In this document: piece by piece, positions 28,271-37,791 of the stretch
Position numbering within the stretch: the stretch's first letter is position 1
Layout: every line of letters starts with the position of its first letter
Assembly: GCA_029263895.1 (NCBI GenBank)
Contig: JARIDO010000007.1
Coordinates: forward strand, 1 to 50,952
Source of the DNA: Sporosarcina sp.
GTDB lineage: Bacteria > Bacillota > Bacilli > Bacillales_A > Planococcaceae
Length of the DNA stretch: 50,952 nt
Direction: 5' to 3'
The notes under the pieces: model-generated
Told to the model about the DNA's origin: nothing
The model's input: the letters and a program-made list of their open reading frames with translations, nothing else
Databases searched by the model: none
Program-made: the position numbers and the translations under genes

Positions 28271-29203
28271 TTACTTTGTTTGTTTGCTTCTTGAAACTAG
28301 AAGAATCATATACGTTAACAAACCAAACAGCAAAGTTATGAACAGTGAGTGTAGGAGCGCGACGTATAAGTTTAGTCTTGTTAATACAACGGTCATACCA
28401 GTTGTTGCTTGTAACAGTACTAACATAAAAGCAAAGATCCAGCCCCAGTATAACACGCGCTGATCTTTATAATTGCGAATCGCATGAACCATAATGATCG
28501 CTAACCATATGAAAATGACTGCAGCGGCTGTCCGATGTCCCATCTGTACCCATTCAGGCAAGTTCTGTGGAAGGGTGAAGCTATTATTTCTACATAATGG
28601 CCAATCTCTACAAACGAGACCGGAATTCGTATGGCGAACTAACGCCCCTGTGTATACAACAAGATATGAGTAAACAGTTACTCCGATAGTGTGCCATTTT
28701 AACTTTTTACCAATAATTAATTTATCGGCGTCGAACTTTTTATCAACTTCAAAAATAAGCAGTGTTAGTAAGAAAACGGCTGCAAATGAAAGGAGTGAGA
28801 TCCCAAAGTGGAGGGCGAGAATAAAATCTCCTTGTCCCCAAAGGACTTGCGCAGCGCCAATTAACGCTTGTAAAACAAGGAAAAATACTGCCATGAAAGA
28901 GAGGAACTTCGTTTCTCTAATATGTCCTATTGCTTTCCAAGACCAAATGGAGAGGATTAATATGAGAATACCGACAGAACCAGTAACGAGACGGTGTGAA
29001 AATTCGATTAATACTTCTACTGTAATGACATCCGGAATCAATTGACCGTTACACCCAGGCCAATGTCTGCCACACCCCATGCCGCTATCTGTCTTCGTTA
29101 CAAGTGCGCCACCAAGGAGAATAAGCAGCATGCCAATTGTTGATGCGACGCCAAACCATTTTAAGTATCGATTGTATTTCAAGTAAACACCCACTTTATT
29201 CAT
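28271..29203 (-). CDS. ctaA: Heme A synthase CtaA
   Basis: 310 residues, eight membrane helices. It oxidises the C8 methyl of heme O to give heme A for cytochrome oxidase. Extracellular-loop cysteine pairs are present ([11 protein letters not shown] and [10 protein letters not shown]), as are heme-ligand histidines ([32 protein letters not shown]). The ATG at 29203 has no visible ribosome site. A TTG at 29182 (LKYNRYLKW) follows a GTGGG stretch and is an alternative start, shortening the protein by seven residues. Divergent from ctaB. Confidence 0.94.
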   Translation of the reverse strand: MNKVGVYLKYNRYLKWFGVASTIGMLLILLGGALVTKTDSGMGCGRHWPGCNGQLIPDVITVEVLIEFSHRLVTGSVGILILILSIWSWKAIGHIRETKFLSFMAVFFLVLQALIGAAQVLWGQGDFILALHFGISLLSFAAVFLLTLLIFEVDKKFDADKLIIGKKLKWHTIGVTVYSYLVVYTGALVRHTNSGLVCRDWPLCRNNSFTLPQNLPEWVQMGHRTAAAVIFIWLAIIMVHAIRNYKDQRVLYWGWIFAFMLVLLQATTGMTVVLTRLNLYVALLHSLFITLLFGLLTYMILLVSRSKQTK

Positions 29204-29300
29204 TATGACTATGTTTTTGTAGTCCTATCTAATTGATGATAGCGAAAAAAGCAATAAAAAACAATGTACAATGAATTGTAACAAGGAATAAGCTATGACT

Positions 29301-29341
29301 TTCACAAATTGTTCATAATATAGACGCTTTAACTTCACAAA
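29301..29341. promoter_or_regulatory. Pair of ResD-box-like sites between ctaA and ctaB
   Basis: Minus-strand TTTGTGAA occurs at 29308-29301 and again at 29341-29334, 33 bp apart, i.e. three helical turns on the same DNA face. TTTGTGAA resembles the binding motif of ResD, which activates ctaA and ctaB in B. subtilis. The surrounding 300-bp gap (29204-29503) otherwise holds only the ctaB promoter candidate. Confidence 0.45.
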
Positions 29342-29439
29342 AGGGTAGGTGAAATGATTTACTATAGATAAGGATTGCAAAAAAGAAGTAGTTAAAACTA
29401 ATCGGAATTGCTAGAAGTTTTGTCTAGGTATAGAAATTA

Positions 29440-29469
29440 TTGAAGAATTTCGATATAGTGGAGTATAGC
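29440..29469 (+). promoter_or_regulatory. Candidate promoter of ctaB
   Basis: TTGAAG at 29440, 18-bp spacer, TATAGC at 29464, 35 bp before the ctaB ATG. The match is moderate, consistent with a promoter needing an activator. Confidence 0.4.
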
Positions 29470-29503
29470 GTTCTACACTTACTTCTTTGAAAGGAGGAGT
29501 TAA

Positions 29504-30421
29504 ATGTCAAACAGTTCAACAATTTCCACTCCGGTGGAAACGAAAGTTGTGCAAACGTCGTTATTGAAAGATTTTCTTGCACTCATAAAAATAGGCATAG
29601 TGAACTCGAATATGATTACAACTTTCACTGGAGTGTTTTTGGCCATACAGTTCACTAATCAGAGTTTTTTGCGCAATCTAGATCTTTTATTTTATGCACT
29701 AGTCGGTTCGGGACTTATTATTGCTGGTTCAGCTGCGTTAAATAACTTGATTGATCGTGATATCGATCCGGTTATGTCTAGGACTAAATCAAGACCAACA
29801 GTAACAGGAAGATTTAAAGCAACACATGTTTTGACACTTGCCTTTACTTTCATCGTTGTAGGTGAAGCATTATTATTCACTGCTTCTTGGCAAGCAGCTG
29901 CATGGGGATTAGCTGGAATCGTTAGCTACGTCGTATTATATTCAATGTGGTCAAAACGAAAGTATGTAAGTAATACAATTGTTGGAAGTATTTCTGGTGC
30001 GATCCCGCCATTAATTGGATGGGCTGCAATAGAGCCAACTGTAGGAATGGGTGCTTGGGCATTATTTCTAATCATGTTTGCATGGCAACCTCCGCATTTT
30101 TATGCGCTTGCAATGCGACGGACCGAAGAATATAGAGCCGCAGACATACCTATGCTACCTGTTGTAAAGGGATTCGCTAGGACGAAAAAGTCAATATTGG
30201 TATGGGTACTGTTTCTTTTTCCAATTCCATTCCTACTAACAGAGTTAGGGACAGGCTTTTTAGTTTTAGCAACCGCATTAAATATTGGTTGGTTAATCTG
30301 TGCAATGAAAGGCTTTCGAGCTAAAGACGATATGAAATGGGCAACATCGATGTTTATTTATTCTTTAAACTATATGACGATTTTGTTTGTTTCAATGATC
30401 ATCTTCTCCATATTCATTTAA
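29504..30421 (+). CDS. ctaB: Protoheme IX farnesyltransferase (heme O synthase) CtaB
   Basis: 305 residues, UbiA-type prenyltransferase with about eight membrane helices. It attaches farnesyl to heme B, giving heme O, the substrate of CtaA. The first Asp-rich motif is NNLIDRDIDPVMSRTKSRP, about 83-101, and the second block is RTEEYRAADIPMLPV. The ATG is preceded by AAGGAGGAG. It starts the oxidase cluster but is separated from ctaC by 185 bp containing a TATAAT (30494-30499) and a TTGTGAA box (30426-30432). Confidence 0.95.
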   Translation: MSNSSTISTPVETKVVQTSLLKDFLALIKIGIVNSNMITTFTGVFLAIQFTNQSFLRNLDLLFYALVGSGLIIAGSAALNNLIDRDIDPVMSRTKSRPTVTGRFKATHVLTLAFTFIVVGEALLFTASWQAAAWGLAGIVSYVVLYSMWSKRKYVSNTIVGSISGAIPPLIGWAAIEPTVGMGAWALFLIMFAWQPPHFYALAMRRTEEYRAADIPMLPVVKGFARTKKSILVWVLFLFPIPFLLTELGTGFLVLATALNIGWLICAMKGFRAKDDMKWATSMFIYSLNYMTILFVSMIIFSIFI

Positions 30422-30606
30422 TATGTTGTGAAAGTTAAAAATTTATTTGCAAGTTAGTCGTTGTTCATCAACGCTAAAGAATATTAAATGGATTATAATC
30501 AGTATGTTATGATTGGAATTCTTTCTTATATTTAGAATTCATATAGAGAGGTCAATAGTCCTCAATACAAGAAAACACTTTTTAGAAAGAGAGGTATCAT
30601 TAAACG

Positions 30607-31692
30607 ATGATGAAAGGACTCAAAAAGTGGCGTCTCTTTTCTCTATTAGCAGCTCTTACCGTGTTCCTAGCGGGATGTGGCCAAGAAGAGCTATCCACGC
30701 TTCTACCTGCCGGTCAGGTTGGTAAGGACCAATTTAACCTATTGTTATTGTCATCAGCAATTATGCTACTTGTTATTATTGTAGTTGTAGCGATTTATGT
30801 AATTGCACTCGTTCGTTTTAGACGCTCTAAAGTAGGAGAAGATCATATTCCTGAACAAGTTGAAGGTAGTCACACATTAGAACTTGTTTGGACAATTGTT
30901 CCAATCCTATTAATTCTACTACTAGCTGTACCAACTGTTTATTACACTTATAAACTTGGTGATGTTACAGCGATGGAAGCAGTAGATGCTGATGGCAACC
31001 CTGAAAATCTAGTTGTAGATGTTACGGCAAAATTATTCTGGTGGGAATTCGAATATCCTGACTTGGGTATCGTAACTGCACAAGAATTAGTTGTTCCAAC
31101 AGATGAGAAAGTATATTTTAACTTAATTGCATCTGATGTTAAACACTCATTCTGGATTCCTGCTGTAGGCGGTAAACTAGATACGAATGTTGAAAACGTC
31201 AACAAGTTTTACTTAACGTTTGATAAAGAATCAAAAAATCTAAAAGACGGTGTGTTCTACGGTAAATGTGCAGAGCTATGTGGTGATTCACATGCGCTTA
31301 TGGACTTTAAAGTAAAAACATTACCGCGTGCTGAATTCGAACAGTGGGTTACGTCGATGAAAGCAACTGAAAAAGCACCTGAAGCTGAAGGAGCAACGGA
31401 TGTTGCAACTGCAAACCAAGGTGAAGAGATATTCAATAAGAGTTGTATCACTTGTCATGCCACATCTGCAGTAGGCGAAAGCGGAGCAGTAGGGCCGAAC
31501 TTAGCTTCATTTGGAGATCGGAATCGCGTCGCTGGATTCCTAGAGCATAATGAGAAGAACTTAAAAGAGTGGATTAAAGATCCACAAAAACTTAAGCCAG
31601 GCAATAAAATGCCAGCTTTCGGACAACAACTTTCAAATGAGGAAATTGATGCACTATCTGATTACCTAATGGGTCTATCAGTAGAAAAATAA
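30607..31692 (+). CDS. ctaC: Cytochrome caa3 oxidase subunit II with fused cytochrome c domain
   Basis: 361 residues. A lipoprotein signal with lipobox FLAGC (Cys24) is followed by two membrane helices, then the cupredoxin domain carrying the CuA ligands in YGKCAELCGDSHALM. The C-terminal cytochrome c domain (about 270-361) binds heme covalently through CITCH, with a later Met axial ligand in NKMPAF. The fused heme marks it as caa3 type, accepting electrons from the membrane or soluble cytochrome c pool. Two ATGs in tandem (30607, 30610) follow GAGAGG at a somewhat long spacing. Confidence 0.95.
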   Translation: MMKGLKKWRLFSLLAALTVFLAGCGQEELSTLLPAGQVGKDQFNLLLLSSAIMLLVIIVVVAIYVIALVRFRRSKVGEDHIPEQVEGSHTLELVWTIVPILLILLLAVPTVYYTYKLGDVTAMEAVDADGNPENLVVDVTAKLFWWEFEYPDLGIVTAQELVVPTDEKVYFNLIASDVKHSFWIPAVGGKLDTNVENVNKFYLTFDKESKNLKDGVFYGKCAELCGDSHALMDFKVKTLPRAEFEQWVTSMKATEKAPEAEGATDVATANQGEEIFNKSCITCHATSAVGESGAVGPNLASFGDRNRVAGFLEHNEKNLKEWIKDPQKLKPGNKMPAFGQQLSNEEIDALSDYLMGLSVEK

Positions 31693-31725
31693 TTATTTGT
31701 TATTTTTGAAGAGGAGGTAAATAAA

Positions 31726-33600
31726 GTGAGTTCAGTTGCTCAAAAGAAAAGTTTTGGCGCAACGTTGTGGGACTGGATGACTACAGTCGACCATAAGAAG
31801 ATTGGTATCCTTTATCTCCTTGGTGGAGGATTCTTCTTCGTAGTCGGCGGTATTGAAGCGATGATCATCCGTATTCAACTTTTACAGCCCAACAACGATT
31901 TCGTCAGTGCTGGCCTATTTAATGAAATCATTACCATGCACGGAACCACGATGATTTTCTTGGCGGCCATGCCAATATTATTCGGTTTTATGAACGCAAT
32001 TATGCCACTTCAAATTGGTGCACGTGATGTTGCGTTTCCATTCATTAACTCTTTAGGTTTTTGGATGTTCTTCTTTGGGGGACTATTCTTAAACATTTCT
32101 TGGTTCGTCGGTGAAGTACCAAACGCTGGATGGACTTCGTATGCATCGCTGTCACTACTATCTGAGGGGCATGGTATAGATTTCTATGCGATAGGTCTTC
32201 AAATAGCCGGTGGTGGTACGTTAATGGCAGGGATTAACTTCCTCGTTACAATTATTAACATGCGTGCACCTGGTATGACTTATATGCGTATGCCATTATT
32301 TACATGGACAACGTTTGTTGCATCTGCAATGATCTTGTTCGCATTCCCACCACTTACAGTTGGTTTGTTCTTCCTAACTTTCGATCGAATGTTTGGTGGT
32401 AATTTCTTTAACCATGCAATGGGTGGTAACACAATCATTTGGGAGCATATCTTCTGGATTTTCGGACACCCTGAGGTGTACATTTTGATCTTACCGGCAT
32501 TCGGTATTTTCTCTGAAATCTTTTCGATGTTCTCACGTAAGCGACTATTCGGATACCCATCTATGGTATTCGCGACTGTGCTAATCGGATTCCTAGGTTT
32601 CATGGTTTGGGCTCACCATATGTTTACAGTAGGTCTTGGCCCGACTGCAAACGCAATATTTGCTGTTGCTACAATGGCAATTGCCGTTCCAACTGGTGTT
32701 AAAATTTTCAACTGGTTGTTAACGATATGGGGCGGTAGTATTAAGGTTACGACACCTATGTTATACGCACTAGGGTTCATTCCATCATTCGTAATGGGTG
32801 GAGTTACTGGTGTTATGCAAGGTGCGGCACCACTTGACTATCAACTTCATGATTCATATTTCATCGTAGCTCACTTCCATTATGTAATCGTAGGGGGAGT
32901 TGTGCTAGCAATTTTAGCGGGGGTTCATCTTTACTGGCCAAAAATGTTCGGTGTAATGCTTAATGAAATTATGGGTAAAATCACATTTGCTTTCTTCTTT
33001 ATCGGATTCCACATGACGTTCTTAATCCAACACTGGTTAGGTTTCTGGGGAATGCCACGTCGCGTATGGACGTATATGGATGGTCAAGGATGGGAACTTG
33101 CGAACGTTATTAGTTCTGTAGGGGCATTATTCATGGCAATCGGTGTAATTGTTCTCGTAGTTAATATTATTATGGCGACGATTAAAAATGCACCTGTCGG
33201 TGATGATCCTTGGGGCGATGGACGTACATTAGAATGGGCGATTTCATCTCCACCACCATTTTATAACTTTGCACAAACTCCATTAGTACGTGGATTAGAT
33301 ACAGTATGGATTGAAAAAATGGAAGGTAACGAATCAGGTCTTACGCCTTCTGAGCCATTACAGGATATTCATATGCCGAATGGTTCAATCATTCCATTCT
33401 TCATGACACTTGGATTATTCATTGCTGGTTTTGGAGCAATGTACCACGCTGAAACAGCTTGGGGTCTACCAGTCTTGATTTTCGGACTTGCATGGACATT
33501 TGTATCTATGTCAGCTCGTTCACTGCAAGATGACTTAGGTTTCTATGTGAAAAAAGAAGATCTTGAAAAAGATTTACAACGAAAAGGGGGTCGCAAGTAA
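31726..33600 (+). CDS. ctaD: Cytochrome caa3 oxidase subunit I
   Basis: 624 residues, about 13-14 membrane helices. This subunit houses heme a and the heme a3-CuB centre where O2 is reduced and protons are pumped. CuB/heme histidine blocks are seen: ITMHGTTMIF (low-spin heme), IFGHPEVYILILPAFG (CuB His and cross-linked Tyr), WAHHMFTVG, and HFHYVIVGG near 390. The start is GTG at 31726 with GAGGAGG eight or so bases upstream. The stop overlaps the ctaE ATG by one base. Confidence 0.96.
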   Translation: MSSVAQKKSFGATLWDWMTTVDHKKIGILYLLGGGFFFVVGGIEAMIIRIQLLQPNNDFVSAGLFNEIITMHGTTMIFLAAMPILFGFMNAIMPLQIGARDVAFPFINSLGFWMFFFGGLFLNISWFVGEVPNAGWTSYASLSLLSEGHGIDFYAIGLQIAGGGTLMAGINFLVTIINMRAPGMTYMRMPLFTWTTFVASAMILFAFPPLTVGLFFLTFDRMFGGNFFNHAMGGNTIIWEHIFWIFGHPEVYILILPAFGIFSEIFSMFSRKRLFGYPSMVFATVLIGFLGFMVWAHHMFTVGLGPTANAIFAVATMAIAVPTGVKIFNWLLTIWGGSIKVTTPMLYALGFIPSFVMGGVTGVMQGAAPLDYQLHDSYFIVAHFHYVIVGGVVLAILAGVHLYWPKMFGVMLNEIMGKITFAFFFIGFHMTFLIQHWLGFWGMPRRVWTYMDGQGWELANVISSVGALFMAIGVIVLVVNIIMATIKNAPVGDDPWGDGRTLEWAISSPPPFYNFAQTPLVRGLDTVWIEKMEGNESGLTPSEPLQDIHMPNGSIIPFFMTLGLFIAGFGAMYHAETAWGLPVLIFGLAWTFVSMSARSLQDDLGFYVKKEDLEKDLQRKGGRK

Positions 33601-34226
33601 TGGATTTGAATAAAAAATTCACTCCTGAGACGTGGCCTGAACATCCAGAAAGAGCAACACTTGAAGCGAAAAATAAGTTTGTTGGTTTCTGGTTATTCCT
33701 AGGCGGAGAAACAATTTTATTCGCTACTTTGTTTGCGACTTATCTTGCATTAAAAAATAAAGGTCCAGCTGGGTATGAATTTACTACACAGGAACTTTAT
33801 CAGTTGCCATTAGTATTTGTCATGACGATGTTACTATTAACTTCTTCATTGACAAGTGTATATGCGATGTATCATTTGAAAAACTATAACTTTAAGAAAA
33901 TGCAACTTTGGTTAGCAATTACTGCTGTCCTTGGTTTAGGATTCCTAGCACTTGAAGTATATGAGTTTGTTCATTATGTTGGTGAAGGTTTTACATTTGG
34001 AAGTAGTGCATTCAGTTCTTCCTTCTTTACACTAGTAGGAACACATGGTTTCCACGTAGCAGTTGGACTTGTCTGGATCACATTACTCATCTTCCGTAAT
34101 GCGAAGCGCGGATTGAACTTGTATAATGCAACAAAGTATTATACATTCTCACTTTACTGGCACTTTATTGACGTAGTCTGGGTATTCATCTTCACTGTAG
34201 TCTACTTGATGGGAGTGATTGGTTAA
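33600..34226 (+). CDS. ctaE: Cytochrome caa3 oxidase subunit III
   Basis: 208 residues with five membrane helices, typical of the short Gram-positive subunit III. Characteristic elements are KFVGFWLFLGGETILFATLFA, ALEVYEFVHYVGEG, LVGTHGFHVAVGL and YWHFIDVVWVFIF. It stabilises the proton-pumping core. The TAATG overlap with ctaD and ctaF shows tight coupling. Confidence 0.95.
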   Translation: MDLNKKFTPETWPEHPERATLEAKNKFVGFWLFLGGETILFATLFATYLALKNKGPAGYEFTTQELYQLPLVFVMTMLLLTSSLTSVYAMYHLKNYNFKKMQLWLAITAVLGLGFLALEVYEFVHYVGEGFTFGSSAFSSSFFTLVGTHGFHVAVGLVWITLLIFRNAKRGLNLYNATKYYTFSLYWHFIDVVWVFIFTVVYLMGVIG

Positions 34227-34573
34227 TGTCAGAGGTCACAGTTTACGAAAAGTCTCCAGCAGAGATGGTATTAGGTAAAAAACGTGCAAAAGAGTCTATG
34301 CGAGCACAAGTAATGATGTTCTCGTTAATGATTTTCATGACACTTATTTCATTCACGATGGTACTTGCATATCAAGCGCAAGTCTCTGGTTTTTCAAGTT
34401 ACTTTGTACTTCCAACTTTACTGCTGTTTGCAGCGGTGCAAGTTGGACTGCAACTGTACTATTTCATGCACATGAATGAAAAAGGTCATGGCATTCCACA
34501 AATGTTCATGTTCACTGGCGCATTATTAGCTTTCCCAGTGGTGTTGACTTTTGTAACAATCATTTGGTGGTAA
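34226..34573 (+). CDS. ctaF: Cytochrome caa3 oxidase subunit IV
   Basis: 115 residues with three membrane helices and the family block LQLYYFMHMNEKGHG. Its ATG overlaps the ctaE stop by one base. It is a small accessory subunit, and its end is followed by the ctaCDEF terminator. Confidence 0.93.
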   Translation: MSEVTVYEKSPAEMVLGKKRAKESMRAQVMMFSLMIFMTLISFTMVLAYQAQVSGFSSYFVLPTLLLFAAVQVGLQLYYFMHMNEKGHGIPQMFMFTGALLAFPVVLTFVTIIWW

Positions 34574-34585
34574 TTTTAAATTGAG

Positions 34586-34623
34586 GAAACGCACAAAGAC
34601 ATTGTCTTTGTGCGTTTCTTTTT
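34586..34623 (+). terminator. Terminator of ctaCDEF
   Basis: Perfect 15-bp stem (34586-34600 with 34604-34618), three-base loop and T-run, 12 bp after ctaF. Confidence 0.92.
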
Positions 34624-34790
34624 GTGTATCCTTATCAAAGATGTTAGTGAATTCACTTCTGCTTAATGTAGAAAGGAATTTTCTTTCATCAACGTCTTTA
34701 ATTGCTCAACTAATTATTTTAGTAGATGTTTATGCCTTTAAATGCTGACTTAAATAGTTTGTGTTTATATAAACTGTCATACTTCATTCA

Positions 34791-34819
34791 TTGTATTGAG
34801 ATACTGTTAGGACTATAAT
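34791..34819 (+). promoter_or_regulatory. SigA promoter of ctaG
   Basis: TTGTAT at 34791, 17-bp spacer, perfect TATAAT at 34814, 34 bp before ctaG. The rest of 34624-34790 shows no feature I can name. Confidence 0.65.
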
Positions 34820-34853
34820 AGAGAAAGAATTCATATAAGGAGAGATGGCATAA

Positions 34854-35768
34854 ATGCCTTTAAGTATATTTGGATTTAAAGCTCTTTGGAGCCCGTGGTT
34901 TGCGATGTCAATACTTATTCTGATTGGTGTCTACTTTGTAGTAACGATTTTATGGCGAGATAAATTTAAAAATTCACAGCCAGTAACACGGAAGCAGATT
35001 CAGTACTTCTTAATTTCAATGGTATTGCTGTATATTATAAAGGGATCACCAGCGGATCTATTAGGACATATTTTATTTTCCGTTCATATGGCACAGATGG
35101 CATTATTATTATTAATTGTTGCACCGCTGTTATTATTAGGTATTCCAAATTGGATTTGGAAAAAAGTATTTGATGTGAAGATTTTAGGCCGAGTACTAGA
35201 GGTTTTTACGAAACCAGTAATTAGTTTAACTGTATTTACGATTATGTTTTCGTTAAATCATTATCCGATGATTCTTGATAATGTAAAACTCAGTATGGTC
35301 GGACATGCGTTATTTACAATTACATTATTTTTAGCTGCTTTGTTCCTGTGGTGGCCTATTGTGAATACGCTTGAGGGACAACCTCACTTACATGGTTTGA
35401 AGAAAATTGGTTATGTCATTTTGAGTGCCATTCTAATTACACCCGCATGTTCTTTAATTATCTTTGTAGACCATCCGGTATATGAAACATACAGCTCAGG
35501 CGAAGCTTGGCTTCAAGCGATGGCTTTATGTGTGCCAGCTGGAACATTGTCCGGACTAACTATATCAGGACCTGAACTCTTTACAAACATGCCAACTTTG
35601 TATGACCAACAATTGGGTGGTATTCTTATGAAAGTTATTCAAGAACTTATTTATGTTTTTGTTATCGGAAAGGTATTCATTACGTGGTATCGTCATGAAC
35701 AGTTAAATGCTGATGAAATCACACAAAGGGATTTATTAGAACGTCAAAAGCTTTCCATGCACGGTTAA
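34854..35768 (+). CDS. ctaG: Cytochrome oxidase assembly factor CtaG
   Basis: 304 residues with seven predicted membrane helices. The CtaG (caa3_CtaG) family is required for copper-centre assembly in the oxidase of Bacillus. Histidine/methionine-bearing blocks such as ILFSVHMAQMALLL, LNHYPMILDN and the LFLWWPIVNTLEGQPHL loop are typical. AAGGAGAG precedes the ATG. It has its own promoter and is followed closely by the DUF420 gene. Confidence 0.93.
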   Translation: MPLSIFGFKALWSPWFAMSILILIGVYFVVTILWRDKFKNSQPVTRKQIQYFLISMVLLYIIKGSPADLLGHILFSVHMAQMALLLLIVAPLLLLGIPNWIWKKVFDVKILGRVLEVFTKPVISLTVFTIMFSLNHYPMILDNVKLSMVGHALFTITLFLAALFLWWPIVNTLEGQPHLHGLKKIGYVILSAILITPACSLIIFVDHPVYETYSSGEAWLQAMALCVPAGTLSGLTISGPELFTNMPTLYDQQLGGILMKVIQELIYVFVIGKVFITWYRHEQLNADEITQRDLLERQKLSMHG

Positions 35769-35808
35769 GAATAACAAGAGATAATGAATATTTTAAAAGG
35801 GGAAAGAT

Positions 35809-36273
35809 ATGATGGGGGTACCTTTTTTACCTACGATAAGTACTTTTTTTATAGTTCTATCAGCTGTTTTAGTCGCTGTTGGATGGGGGTTAATCGTTAA
35901 GAGGAAAATTGAGGCGCATAAGAAGACGATGATTGCAGCAGCTGTGTCTGCGCTTCTCTTTTTACTGATCTATGTATCGAGAACAATTTTGGTTGGGAAT
36001 ACTTCTTTTGGTGGACCTGAAGAATTAAAGATTTATTACACGATGTTTTTGATCTTTCATATTATACTTTCAACATCAGGTGCAGTATTTGGAATAGTGA
36101 CGATTCACGCGGGACTTAAAAATAATTTAGTGAAACATAAAAAGCTAGGTCCAATTACTAGTATCATTTGGTTTTTTGCTGCCGTTACAGGAGTTACGGT
36201 ATACTTTCTATTATACGTATTTTATAAGGGCGGAGAAACAACTTCTATGATAAAGGCAATACTAGGCTTCTAA
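35809..36273 (+). CDS. ctaM: DUF420 membrane protein, CtaM-like oxidase maturation factor
   Basis: 154 residues, about five membrane helices, with conserved histidines in the helices (KRKIEAHKKTM, LIFHIILSTSGAV, VTIHAGLKN). DUF420 proteins include Staphylococcus CtaM, needed for activity of the aa3-type oxidase, and B. subtilis YozB. The gene lies 40 bp after ctaG and ends in a strong terminator, so it is probably cotranscribed with ctaG. In B. subtilis the homologue is elsewhere, so its placement here strengthens the functional link. Confidence 0.87.
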   Translation: MMGVPFLPTISTFFIVLSAVLVAVGWGLIVKRKIEAHKKTMIAAAVSALLFLLIYVSRTILVGNTSFGGPEELKIYYTMFLIFHIILSTSGAVFGIVTIHAGLKNNLVKHKKLGPITSIIWFFAAVTGVTVYFLLYVFYKGGETTSMIKAILGF

Positions 36274-36275
36274 TG

Positions 36276-36308
36276 AAAAGACGCTTCCTCTATGGAAGCG
36301 TCTTTTTT
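36276..36308 (+). terminator. Terminator after ctaM
   Basis: Perfect 13-bp stem (36276-36288 with 36294-36306) followed by T residues. Confidence 0.92.
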
Positions 36309-36379
36309 GGTTCTATAATACTTGTTTCGGTATGTAAACAATTCACAATTAATTTTTTTCTGTATGTGCTTAATAGATA

Positions 36380-36470
36380 ACCGTTTACAGCGCGCTGATT
36401 TTCATTCCAAGCGGATGTGTTCCGTCGGACGTGTGGAAAGCGTTTATCTGGAATAGAAAACAACGGTGTA
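36380..36470. repeat. Possible degenerate dispersed repeat in the ctaM-permease gap
   Basis: Within the 339-bp gap 36274-36612 there is a locally GC-richer patch including gcgcgctgattttcattcca, then gcggatg and ttccgtcgga. It resembles degenerate copies of a short non-coding element dispersed through Planococcaceae/Bacillus intergenic regions. The identification is from memory of the motif, not an alignment. An 84-codon minus-strand frame across it has no start signal and is not called. Confidence 0.3.
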
Positions 36471-36490
36471 TTGAGGACGTATACAAAAAC

Positions 36491-36537
36491 AGGATTGCCA
36501 TCAAAAGTCGGTTGAACTGACTTTGGATGGCAATCCT
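36491..36537 (-). terminator. Long hairpin, terminator of the AI-2E-family gene
   Basis: 19-bp stem with one mismatch (36491-36509 with 36519-36537) and a nine-base loop. On the minus strand it is followed by gtttttgt. It lies 75 bp beyond the stop of the permease gene. Confidence 0.65.
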
Positions 36538-36612
36538 GTAACAAATAAAAATTAATGATAGGCGACTAAAATTCTTTACTATGTTATTTGAATTAGAACA
36601 TTTTTATGGGCG

Positions 36613-37671
36613 TCATATTCTGAAATTCATTTTAATAATTCCTGCTTCTCGAGCCGTCGTAAATAAAATAACAACGAGTGGACCTATGAAGAAGCCTAGA
36701 AAACCAATTAGTTTAAGTCCTATAAACATTGCAATGAGCGTTGGTAGTGGGGATAATCCAATTTGTGCTCCCATAACTTTTGGTTCTACAGTTCTTCGTA
36801 TTATCAGAAGTATGACAGCAAGAATTGCTAACTTTGTACCGCTTGAAACATCACCACTTATAAATGCATATAATGACCAAGGTGCTAGTACAATGATGGA
36901 ACCTAGAATGGGTATCAAGTCAATCAGCCAAATAGTGAGGGACATGATGACTGCGTACTTTGGAGCGATTAGTAATAATCCTACGAATGTAACGGCAAGG
37001 ATAATTAAACTAACTAAGAGCTGAGCCTTTATAAAACCAAAAACAACAGCGTTTAGTTTTGTAATCATATATCTAACCTTTTCAGCAGTTGCAGTTGTTA
37101 AATGACGGAATAATGTCTTTTTAAGTTCAGGAAGTTCTAGCATAAATAGGAACAATGCAATCATAAAGACAATTAAACTAACTAAAAAGTTTGGCACGTC
37201 TGTCAGAATCATCATTATATTGTCGGTACTGATTAAATCTAATGTTGCATCTTTCATTGATTTAAAAATCGTAGTAAATTCTTTTTGAACTGTTTTAACA
37301 ACGTCTTTTGGCATTCCTGCTGTAAATTGAAATACTTTGCCTTGCATTTCAACCCACACAGTAGACAATGAATTTAAATACTCAGGAGCTGCTTTTGAAA
37401 AACTAATAATTTTTCCGATTAGTTGTGTAACAGTGTAGTATAGAATCGAAGTAATCAACGTAAGTATAAAAAGATACACTGAAATGACTGACAGCTTACG
37501 TTTCCATTTGAATCTTTTTTCAGCTAACCGAACAAGAGGGTCGATTATAATCGCTGTAAAGAGGGCAAAAAGAATAGGTATAGAAACGGGAAGGATGTAA
37601 ATTATCGCTAGTATGGCGATAATTAAACTTAGTACAATGATCATATTTTTTTTTGTTAGCAATTTTGACAA
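36613..37671 (-). CDS. AI-2E family transporter (YtvI/PerM-like permease)
   Basis: 352 residues with about seven or eight membrane helices in the family arrangement: two N-terminal helices, a long extracytoplasmic helical domain (about 85-160), then the C-terminal helix bundle containing IWLIDLIPILGSIIVLAPW and the GFIGPLVV-like FFIGPLVVILFTTAREAG. The family includes exporters and the sporulation protein YtvI; which it is cannot be settled. The start is TTG 37671 with GGGAGG eight bases upstream. Transcribed alone, toward a long terminator hairpin. Not at this place in B. subtilis. Confidence 0.85.
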   Translation of the reverse strand: MSKLLTKKNMIIVLSLIIAILAIIYILPVSIPILFALFTAIIIDPLVRLAEKRFKWKRKLSVISVYLFILTLITSILYYTVTQLIGKIISFSKAAPEYLNSLSTVWVEMQGKVFQFTAGMPKDVVKTVQKEFTTIFKSMKDATLDLISTDNIMMILTDVPNFLVSLIVFMIALFLFMLELPELKKTLFRHLTTATAEKVRYMITKLNAVVFGFIKAQLLVSLIILAVTFVGLLLIAPKYAVIMSLTIWLIDLIPILGSIIVLAPWSLYAFISGDVSSGTKLAILAVILLIIRRTVEPKVMGAQIGLSPLPTLIAMFIGLKLIGFLGFFIGPLVVILFTTAREAGIIKMNFRI

Positions 37672-37791
37672 CTAGCATTCCTCCCAACTACCTCACTATA
37701 TCAATTATAGCCAATATAGATCCGATTGAATAGATAATAAATACGTAAAAGAAATAGCACGTCTTAAAAGTAGATTTGTAATTTGAGAAAG

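Noticed and set aside
36290..36544. 84-codon minus-strand frame in the ctaM-permease gap
   Set aside because: It runs through the long hairpin and degenerate repeat and into the ctaM terminator, with no start signal.
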